Shown piece after piece: positions 13,350 through 19,214 of a stretch of 19,214 nucleotides of DNA. Location: contig JBILFC010000026.1 of NCBI GenBank assembly GCA_044351785.1, positions 1 through 19,214 of the forward strand. Reading direction: 5' to 3'. This DNA is from JAIYCX01 sp044351785. GTDB lineage: Bacteria; Bdellovibrionota_C; UBA2361; SZUA-149; DAOLCO01. The notes below the pieces were generated by a model. The model was not told the origin of the DNA. It worked only from the letters and a program-made list of their open reading frames with translations, and ran no database searches. Every line of letters begins with the position of its first letter. Within the stretch, counting starts at the first letter, position 1. The position numbers and the translations under genes were made by a program.

Positions 13350-14567
13350 ATGCAATCAAGCTTTGACTTAGTAATTATTGGTGGAGGACCTGCAGGAATA
13401 GGAGCAGGAGTTGCGGCTACGAAAGAAGGTCTTAAAACCCTAATTATTCATAAAGATCAAGAGATCGGTGGGCAAGCTACCAATATATACGTAGGCACAA
13501 TCTGCGGTGTCCATAGGCGATTCAATAAGGAAGATAATTTAGTAGGGAATTTCCCCCGAGAGTTCACAAGAAAATTAGCTTCTCTTAGCAACACCTCAGT
13601 TATATCAAATGAGACAGGTCTCTCTTACCTTCCGTATAAACTAGAAGCTTTTAAAGAACTCTCGGACAAATACCTTAAAAGCAATTTACTTCAAATCAGA
13701 AATCAATACGAAGTAACAAAAACTCATACTGAAAACTATCAAATTAAAGCTATCAACATTACGAAAGAAGATAGCACTAAAACAATCTCAGCATCAGTCT
13801 TTATTGACTGCTCAGGAGATGGAGTATTAACGAGTCTTAGCGGTGGGGAGATGATTAACGAATCAGACTATCAATACCCCTCAATCGTCCTTGCCCTTAG
13901 TGGGATAAAAGAGAAAGACGAAAACATTTTAAAACTTACTCTCTTTAAAGAACTAGAATCAGCTTACAGAAACAATCTAATCTCAGTTAGTGGGCGATCT
14001 TTAAACTTCGTTCCGGGAACTACTAATACCTATGAAGACAAAATTTATTTTAAATTTAATAGCCTTTTACCTAATTCAAGTTATGAAGAAGAATTAAACA
14101 AACTAAAAGAAGTTTTAGGATATTTAAAAACAACAACCTTCTGTACTAATCTAAAACTTGATTTCTTTTCAAGTAGCCTCGGAATTAGAAGCTCACAGAG
14201 ACCAAGAGGCATACACACTCTTACTGATTCCATGGTACTAAACGCAGTGAAATCAGAGGATACTATTGCTAAGGGCATTTGGCCTATTGAATTGTGGAAA
14301 GGTCCTAAAGCTCCGATCATCGAACACATAAAAGACGATGATTACTACGACATTCCCTATGATTGCTTAGTATCTAAATCTTTTAAAAATCTGCTTTCTG
14401 CAGGTCGTGCCGTTTCAGCCGAAGAAAAAGCCCATTCATCTGCTAGAGTAATCGGAACAGCTCTTCAAACTGGACATGCCGCAGGCTTCCTTGCAACCTC
14501 TAATATAAATAATTCAGATATTCTCGGTTGTGTGCACAAATATCAGCAGCTTGAAGAATTAAGATAA
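13350..14567 (+). CDS. FAD-dependent oxidoreductase, PF12831-like
   Basis: 405 residues. It starts with a Rossmann FAD-binding motif (LVIIGGGPAGIGAGVAATKE, 7-26), then EIGGQATNIYVGTICG (38-53). Near the middle are the second FAD contact IDCSGDG and SLGIRSSQRPRG, and near the end YDIPYDCLV plus NLLSAGRAVSAEEKAHSSAR and then VIGTALQTGHAAGFLA. These match the 'FAD_oxidored' family, whose members oxidise or reduce varied small molecules; the substrate cannot be told. A perfect -10 lies 46 bases upstream. The ribosome binding site is weak (CCAGG next to ATG). It is the first gene of a four-gene, nearly gap-free plus-strand operon, with the AMP ligase starting 2 bases after its stop. Confidence 0.87.
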   Translation: MQSSFDLVIIGGGPAGIGAGVAATKEGLKTLIIHKDQEIGGQATNIYVGTICGVHRRFNKEDNLVGNFPREFTRKLASLSNTSVISNETGLSYLPYKLEAFKELSDKYLKSNLLQIRNQYEVTKTHTENYQIKAINITKEDSTKTISASVFIDCSGDGVLTSLSGGEMINESDYQYPSIVLALSGIKEKDENILKLTLFKELESAYRNNLISVSGRSLNFVPGTTNTYEDKIYFKFNSLLPNSSYEEELNKLKEVLGYLKTTTFCTNLKLDFFSSSLGIRSSQRPRGIHTLTDSMVLNAVKSEDTIAKGIWPIELWKGPKAPIIEHIKDDDYYDIPYDCLVSKSFKNLLSAGRAVSAEEKAHSSARVIGTALQTGHAAGFLATSNINNSDILGCVHKYQQLEELR

Positions 14568-14569
14568 AG

Positions 14570-15907
14570 ATGAAACCAAATCTTAAAGAACAAATTGTAA
14601 ACACATTTACATCTCAGGGCGACAAGACTGCATTTGTATCTGAAGTAAATAATCTTACATACGAAGAACTTTTCGAAGAAGCGCTTAAGCTTTCAGACTT
14701 AATAAAAGAAAACAAACTGCCCGCATCAACCTTTGTTTCTCTTGAAGTAAGGAAAAATAAAGACTTCTTGGTCTCTTTGATTGCTTCCATTTTAAATGAA
14801 CTTGTCTTAATTCCTCTAAAGTATGACCTCAAAGAGGAAGAAAAATTAACGAGCTATTCTATTACATTTCCAGAATACTCACTTAAAAAGAACAAAGATT
14901 GGGCTCTGGAAAAGACAGGAATAAAAAAGCCATCAAAATTAGATGCGATTTTAGAAAAAGGCGGATTCGTAAGACCTACTTCTGGCACAACAAGTACATC
15001 AAAAGGAGTCTATATATCTAGCTCGTCAGCTCTTAATAGGGTAGAAATAGCAATAGAAGCACTAGAGGTTTCAAAAGATAGTACCGTACTTTGCCTTATG
15101 AGCTATCCATTCCACTTCATAGCTTCTCTTCTAAGCTTCCTCTCTATTGGAGCAACGATACTCACTCCTGACTCCTTCGATGAAAACAGCATACGTTCGA
15201 TATGCAAAAAAAACAAACCAACCCACATTTACGCTAGCCCCTACCATTACGCTATTCTATCTGAGATGGATTTAATAGAAGAGTTAAGTGAAGCTAAGCT
15301 CCTAGTTAGCACAGGAACAAAAATACCAGATATCACAAGAAATAAATTTAATGAAAAATACTTCAAAGAGATCACTGAAATATTCGGGATCATCGAAATC
15401 GGCCTAGCATTAAAAAGTTCTGGGAATGAGAATTCACTTACCCCTATCTCTCAGATAGAGGCAAAAAGGAGTCAAGAAGCTGAACTACTACTTAAAAGCG
15501 AGGGAATGCTTGATGCGTACCTATCGCCCTTTAAAACCAAGTCGGAAATTCTTAGGGACGGTTGGTTCAACACTGGTGATTTAATAGAAGAAATTCCTCG
15601 AAACGGATTTAAAATATTAGGGAGATCTAGTTCTGCAATGCACATTGGTGCTCACAAGGTATTCCCAGAAGAAATTGAAGATAAGATTAAACAACTAGAG
15701 GGAGTAAAAGAGGCTAGAGTATACGGAATACCTCACGATCTATTCGGATCTGAAATCAGAGCAGAAGTAATATCTAGCATACCCCTTGACGAAAAAGAAA
15801 TCATTTCATACCTTAGGAAAACTCTGGGTTCATTAAAATGTCCTAAGAAAATTGATTTCGTAGACTCAATAGAATTGACTAACTCAGGTAAAATTAAAAG
15901 ATCCTAA
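14570..15907 (+). CDS. AMP-forming acyl/aryl ligase (ANL superfamily), compact
   Basis: Activates a carboxylic acid as acyl-AMP and then passes it to CoA or a carrier thiol. 445 residues, shorter than the usual 500-550. Core motifs: phosphate loop RPTSGTTSTSKGV (135-147), the A5 region IFGIIE (271-276), GWFNTGD (331-337), the hinge LGRSSSAMHIGAHKVFPEEI (350-369), and the C-terminal catalytic-Lys motif SGKIKRS (439-445). All the expected elements are present, so it should be active. Most of the shortening seems to be in the N-terminal domain. In aryl-polyene clusters a similarly placed AMP ligase is thought to load the starter acid; here that is an inference from the neighbours. The carrier protein is not in the window. 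Confidence 0.93.
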   Translation: MKPNLKEQIVNTFTSQGDKTAFVSEVNNLTYEELFEEALKLSDLIKENKLPASTFVSLEVRKNKDFLVSLIASILNELVLIPLKYDLKEEEKLTSYSITFPEYSLKKNKDWALEKTGIKKPSKLDAILEKGGFVRPTSGTTSTSKGVYISSSSALNRVEIAIEALEVSKDSTVLCLMSYPFHFIASLLSFLSIGATILTPDSFDENSIRSICKKNKPTHIYASPYHYAILSEMDLIEELSEAKLLVSTGTKIPDITRNKFNEKYFKEITEIFGIIEIGLALKSSGNENSLTPISQIEAKRSQEAELLLKSEGMLDAYLSPFKTKSEILRDGWFNTGDLIEEIPRNGFKILGRSSSAMHIGAHKVFPEEIEDKIKQLEGVKEARVYGIPHDLFGSEIRAEVISSIPLDEKEIISYLRKTLGSLKCPKKIDFVDSIELTNSGKIKRS

Positions 15908-15909
15908 TT

Positions 15910-17115
15910 GTGAATGCAGTAAAATCAGTAACTATAATTGGTAGCGGTCCAGCAGGCGGTACGCTCGCTTATCTACTTAAAAAGGGTGGCATCGAAGTTG
16001 AAATGTACGATGCGGGGATCAAACCAGATCTTGTAGTAGGAGAATCCCAGATACCCGCAGGCTTAGAGATAATTAGAGAACTAGGTCTTGAAGATGAAGT
16101 TAAAAAGATTGGTAGACAAAAACAAGGAGCGGTACTTTATCTAAACTCTCTTGAGGGCTTTGAAAACGAAAAATGGGAAATGAGATTTGATAATCTTCCC
16201 AAGGACAGAGCCCAACATGCTTATAACGTAAATAGAAATGAATTTGATGAACTCTTTAATAAACTCGCTATCTCAGTAGGAGTAGAGATAAAGAAAGATT
16301 ACTGCCCTCTAATTAAAGATGGTGATGAGGCCGTTAAATTTAAGTCTTCAAATACAAAAAAAACAGATTTAATCATAGATGCCACAGGTAGAGCCAGGTA
16401 CCTTCCCAAACTTTTAAACCTAGATAGCACAACAGGAAAAAGAAAAGACAAGGCCCTATTCGCTCACTTTTCAAAAGCAGAACTTCCATATAATGGAAGT
16501 ATACATATGAACATCCTTCCTAATGGTTGGACATGGAGAATCCCACTTCAAGGTAGAGTTTCCATTGGAGTAGTAGCTCCCGAGGAAAGTCTCCTTAAAT
16601 ACGGTTCTACGCCAGAGGAACAATTAGAAGGTATTATTAATGGCTATCCCTACCTAAAAGATGCCATTAAGGGAAAAAGAATCAGCCCTGTCATGAAATA
16701 TGAAAACTACCAGAACAGAACCAACAAACTGTATGGACCTAACTGGGCGCTAGTCGGAGATTCCGCAGGATTTGTAGATCCTGTATTTTCTAGTGGAGTC
16801 TACCTTTCTCTAAAAGGAGCTAAGTTACTAGCAGAAGCTCTTTTAAAAAATGGCACTGATGGGCTAGCAGAATATCAAGAAAGAATGAAGAAAAAGTATG
16901 CTCGTTGGCAAGATACAATTGATTCCTTCTATGATGGAAGATTTTTCTCACTAATCTGTATGGGGCTAAGACTGAGAAAGGAGAATCCTCAAGCACTAGA
17001 AAGAGTCGATAATAGAGAAGTCATAACCAAAATACTAAGCGGCACTCATACAATGGACGAAGACTCTTGGAAGGAATACAATGTATATCTAGAGTATGCT
17101 AGTAGAATCCAATGA
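15910..17115 (+). CDS. Flavin-dependent halogenase-type FAD oxidoreductase
   Basis: 401 residues from a GTG start 2 bases after the ligase stop. The FAD fold begins SVTIIGSGPAGGTLAYLLKK (6-25), followed by GESQIPAGLEIIRELGL (44-60), VNRNEFDELF (107-116) and the C-terminal GDSAGFVDPVFSSGVYLSLK (283-302), all typical of the tryptophan/phenolic halogenase superfamily. The halogenase hallmark WxWxIP is intact as WTWRIP (207-212). K71, in RQKQGAV, aligns with the Lys of the KxGA segment seen near the active site of phenolic halogenases. Halogenase-like enzymes occur in xanthomonadin and flexirubin clusters, but some relatives are non-halogenating oxidases or reductases, so the chemistry is open. 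It overlaps the next gene by 4 bases (ATGA). Confidence 0.88.
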   Translation: MNAVKSVTIIGSGPAGGTLAYLLKKGGIEVEMYDAGIKPDLVVGESQIPAGLEIIRELGLEDEVKKIGRQKQGAVLYLNSLEGFENEKWEMRFDNLPKDRAQHAYNVNRNEFDELFNKLAISVGVEIKKDYCPLIKDGDEAVKFKSSNTKKTDLIIDATGRARYLPKLLNLDSTTGKRKDKALFAHFSKAELPYNGSIHMNILPNGWTWRIPLQGRVSIGVVAPEESLLKYGSTPEEQLEGIINGYPYLKDAIKGKRISPVMKYENYQNRTNKLYGPNWALVGDSAGFVDPVFSSGVYLSLKGAKLLAEALLKNGTDGLAEYQERMKKKYARWQDTIDSFYDGRFFSLICMGLRLRKENPQALERVDNREVITKILSGTHTMDEDSWKEYNVYLEYASRIQ

Positions 17116-18041
17116 GAATTTTAATTAAGAATAAAATTACTCTTTTGAAATTTGCGGTTTTCATCGTATTGGCTCTGCTATATCTCTTCTCAGAAGATTC
17201 AGCCTCCTACCTTTACTATCCTGTATTCATGAATGGTCTAATGAGCTATCTATTTATTAGCTCTATGTTCAGAGCAGAAACTCTTATTGAAAAATTCGCC
17301 AGAAAGAGCGAAAAGAACTTTACTCCGGAAATTCAAAAATACTGCTTTAAACTAAACATATACTGGTCTATTCTAATGCCGATAATAACCATAATCTCGC
17401 TATATACTGCTATTAAAATGGATAAAAACCTCTGGCTTCTTTGGAATGGATTGATTAGTTATCTAATCATAGGCGCATCTATCGGCGGAGAACTAGTGTT
17501 TAGAAGAATATATAAAAATAGAATTGCTAAAAGCTTAGTCATACTATTATTCCTAACTAGCCATAATCTTATGGCACAATCCTGCCCTCCAACTCCTGAA
17601 AGTAAGAAACTAACTTTTACTGAACTTAGATACATCCCTGCCTTAAGTGAACCGATGAAAGTAACTGGCTATCTAGACATAATAGATAAAGATAACTACA
17701 CCTGGGAGACTGATGGAGAATATGCTTCAAAGATAGAACAAAGAAGTACAGGTACAACTTTCTACAAAAAAGAAGATGGTGAGTGGATTAAAACAGATAC
17801 CAATAAGTTCTTAGACATATTTCTTGAAATTAACGCCGCGATAAACGGCTCAAGTAACCAAAAGGAAAAAAATCTTAAGAGTGACTGTAAAATTGAGAAA
17901 GACGGCTCCTGGACACTAAGCCTTAGTCCTATTAGCGAAGATCTAGAAATAGAATCAATTAAAATAGAGGGGAAAGAAAACCCCATTAAATTTTCTATGG
18001 TAATGAAGAATGGATTTAAGTCATTTGTGAGCTATCACTAA
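17112..18041 (+). CDS. COG4648-like membrane domain fused to a LolA-like periplasmic domain
   Basis: 309 residues. Residues 1-135 form a four-helix membrane domain (about 11-27, 33-52, 82-101, 107-123) with the family pattern YYPVFMNGLMSYLFISSMF (35-53), ETLIEKFAR (56-64), and LWNGLISYLIIGASIGGELV (110-129). At 139-156 there is a signal-peptide-like segment (KSLVILLFLTSHNLMAQS). The remainder begins FTELRYIPALSEPMKVTGYL (169-188), matching the start of LolA-like lipoprotein-carrier domains, and is beta-rich with an Asn/Lys-rich loop. In aryl-polyene clusters COG4648 and LolA-like proteins are separate genes; here they are one chain, placing the carrier domain in the periplasm tethered to the inner membrane. 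Its start overlaps the previous stop (ATGA), and its stop overlaps the stop of the minus-strand gene. Confidence 0.85.
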   Translation: MRILIKNKITLLKFAVFIVLALLYLFSEDSASYLYYPVFMNGLMSYLFISSMFRAETLIEKFARKSEKNFTPEIQKYCFKLNIYWSILMPIITIISLYTAIKMDKNLWLLWNGLISYLIIGASIGGELVFRRIYKNRIAKSLVILLFLTSHNLMAQSCPPTPESKKLTFTELRYIPALSEPMKVTGYLDIIDKDNYTWETDGEYASKIEQRSTGTTFYKKEDGEWIKTDTNKFLDIFLEINAAINGSSNQKEKNLKSDCKIEKDGSWTLSLSPISEDLEIESIKIEGKENPIKFSMVMKNGFKSFVSYH

Positions 18042-18640
18042 GCCTCACTAGGCGCTACCTCTGGTTGACTTGATTGATCTGAACTAGCAACTTCCGGTAT
18101 TAAAACTATCCCATTCTCCTTACGATACTGATCCTCAAAGTTCTTAAAGCCAACTTCCACTAGCCTCATAGTTTCACTTATTGCATCCTCTACTCCAGAA
18201 ACTTTTAAAGCTCCTATCTCTCCAAGGATATCTTTGGCCTGACCATATCCCTTTTCAACCCCTGCTCTAATCGTACTCATAAAAGAACTTATAAGTTCTT
18301 CGCCTTGTAAATTCTTATTCTGTGCGGCATAGATTCCAAAAAGTGCAGTAGCGCCAGTAACTATATTACTAGAAATCTTCTCAGATGTATTATCTTCAGG
18401 AGCGGTAGAACCAACATAATCAGGAAAATCTTTCTTTATAGATTCATTTATTTTATCTAATATCTGCTGAGCTGTTAGCTCAAGGCTGGATCCAACGGTA
18501 GGGGCACCGATATCTACTTTATCTTCACTAGGGCTCGCCTTTCTGGGTGAAAAATCATCAAGAGTATACTGTTTTACTCCCTTTCTTTTAAGATCATGCT
18601 GTTCATAAGCATTAACTGCAGATTGATTATCTATTCTCAT
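18038..18640 (-). CDS. DUF5610-domain protein
   Basis: 200 residues. The N-terminus is polar (MRIDNQSAVNAYEQHDLKRK); the middle has LELTAQQILDKINESIKKDF (residues 53-72). The C-terminal half SSNIVTGATALFGIYAAQNK, GEELISSFMSTIRAGVEKGY and GQAKDILGEIGALKVSGVED matches my memory of the DUF5610 pattern (IVxGAxxxFxxYxxQ ... IxxGIxKGFxxAxxIL). No biochemical function is known to me. A Ser/Pro/Glu tail ends the protein. The ribosome binding site is strong (AGGAAGGAAG just before ATG 18640). It converges on the COG4648-LolA gene with overlapping stop codons, so it is not part of that operon. Confidence 0.82.
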   Translation of the reverse strand: MRIDNQSAVNAYEQHDLKRKGVKQYTLDDFSPRKASPSEDKVDIGAPTVGSSLELTAQQILDKINESIKKDFPDYVGSTAPEDNTSEKISSNIVTGATALFGIYAAQNKNLQGEELISSFMSTIRAGVEKGYGQAKDILGEIGALKVSGVEDAISETMRLVEVGFKNFEDQYRKENGIVLIPEVASSDQSSQPEVAPSEA

Positions 18641-18747
18641 ACTTCCTTCCTAGAATAATATATCGTTATTCAATTTAAGAGTCGGGCATGTAAGAGCGAA
18701 GCTTAATGAATTGAGGCGAAATATTAAAACATTAAACCACCCTGTTT

Positions 18748-18780
18748 ATAGTTCATAGTTTATAGTAAACTATGAACTAT
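18748..18780. repeat. Perfect 15-base-arm palindrome upstream of the HAD gene
   Basis: ATAGTTCATAGTTTA (18748-18762) and its exact reverse complement (18766-18780) are separated by TAG. Within each arm ATAGTT/ATAGTT-like units repeat, as in multimeric operator sites. It lies in the 193-base gap between two divergent genes and overlaps possible -10 sequences (TATAGT), so it is best read as a repressor operator. A mobile REP-like hairpin is the alternative. All A/T except 3 G-C pairs per arm, so a terminator is unlikely. Confidence 0.65.
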
Positions 18781-18833
18781 CAGACAAAGAACCAAATACC
18801 TGAAATAATTAAAAAAATAGAGGCCTCAATCTC

Positions 18834-19214
18834 ATGAAAATTAAAAACATAATCTTTGACTGGGACGGCACCCTTGGCATGACTCTTCACCTATGGTTAG
18901 AAGGTTATCGTAACGCCCTAAATAAACTTGGTCACTCATTCACAGATTCTCATATCGCTAGAAATTTCTTTTATGAACATGACAAGGGTCAACTTAAATA
19001 TCCAGAAATCTCATTTCCTAAACTAATCGAAGATGCCCACTCACATGTTCATAGCAATATACACAATCTCTCACTATATAAAGGCGCAGAAGAAACTCTT
19101 AAAGCTTTAAAAGATCAAGGCATAGAACTCGCTTTAGTATCATCTAGTAAAGAATATTTACTCACAAAAGGCTTATCCACATTTGGATTAGAAAAATATT
19201 TTTCTTCTATTATC
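18834..19214 (+). CDS. HAD-superfamily phosphatase (partial, runs off the right edge)
   Basis: 127 codons are read from ATG 18834 (AGAGG ten bases upstream) to the window end without a stop. Haloacid-dehalogenase motif I is clear near the start (FDWDGTL, residues 8-14, with the nucleophile Asp and the second Asp). A helical cap follows (roughly 17-80), then LKDQGIELALVSSSKEY with motif II (VSSS). This fits the phosphoglycolate phosphatase / beta-phosphoglucomutase subgroup; these cannot be told apart without motifs III and IV, which lie outside. The cap is His-rich (AHSHVHSNIH). It may be controlled by the palindrome upstream. Confidence 0.88.
   Translation, partial: MKIKNIIFDWDGTLGMTLHLWLEGYRNALNKLGHSFTDSHIARNFFYEHDKGQLKYPEISFPKLIEDAHSHVHSNIHNLSLYKGAEETLKALKDQGIELALVSSSKEYLLTKGLSTFGLEKYFSSII

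Noticed and set aside
1..19214. tRNA, rRNA, CRISPR arrays, transposases or a replication origin.
   Set aside because: I saw no cloverleaf-like sequence, no regularly spaced direct repeats, no transposase domain and no DnaA-box cluster; a small tRNA could still be missed by eye.

Overview
The window looks like a chromosomal segment of a Gram-negative bacterium of moderate-to-low G+C. The best clue to lineage is the F-type ATP synthase operon. It runs on the minus strand as bactofilin - atpF' - atpF - atpH - atpA - atpG - atpD - atpC, with no a or c subunit genes (atpB/atpE) upstream. A bactofilin gene beside two b-type stator genes, with the membrane rotor genes elsewhere, is the layout I associate with Deltaproteobacteria-like lineages (Geobacter, Myxococcus, Bdellovibrio and relatives). 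That placement is an inference; I cannot name a genus. An envelope-type LolA-like domain and a DUF5610 protein also fit a diderm.

Region 1 (1-6735, minus): the F1 and stator genes of ATP synthase, tightly spaced, headed by a bactofilin; atpC runs off the left edge. Region 2 (6736-8477, plus): a Fic-domain protein with a C-terminal winged helix, followed 10 bases later by D-aminoacyl-tRNA deacylase (dtd). Region 3 (8478-11056): a patch whose G+C is visibly higher in places. It holds a small minus-strand protein with a near-perfect ribosome binding site, a queuosine-precursor transporter (YhhQ family) behind a leader with two strong hairpins, a 400-base structured non-coding stretch that includes a split T7-promoter-like sequence, and an unrecognised single-pass membrane protein.

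Region 4 (11057-18041) is the most interesting part. It is a divergent gene block around a shared promoter with a self-complementary -10 (13297-13304). Leftward: an FrhB/FdhB-family Fe-S flavoprotein, and a degenerate alpha/beta-hydrolase translationally coupled to it. Rightward, almost without gaps: a PF12831-type FAD oxidoreductase, a compact AMP-forming acyl ligase, a flavin-dependent halogenase-type enzyme with the WxWxIP motif, and a membrane protein that fuses a COG4648-like four-helix domain to a periplasmic LolA-like domain. COG4648 proteins, LolA-like proteins, AMP ligases and halogenase-like flavoenzymes recur together in aryl-polyene / xanthomonadin / flexirubin pigment clusters. 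I infer that this block activates, redox-modifies and exports an acyl or aryl-acyl lipid to the outer envelope. No ketosynthase, acyl carrier or dehydratase gene is present, so the chain-building machinery would have to be elsewhere.

Region 5 (18038-19214): a DUF5610 protein on the minus strand whose stop codon overlaps that of the fusion protein, a perfect 33-base palindromic element (two 15-base arms), and the start of a HAD phosphatase that runs off the right edge.
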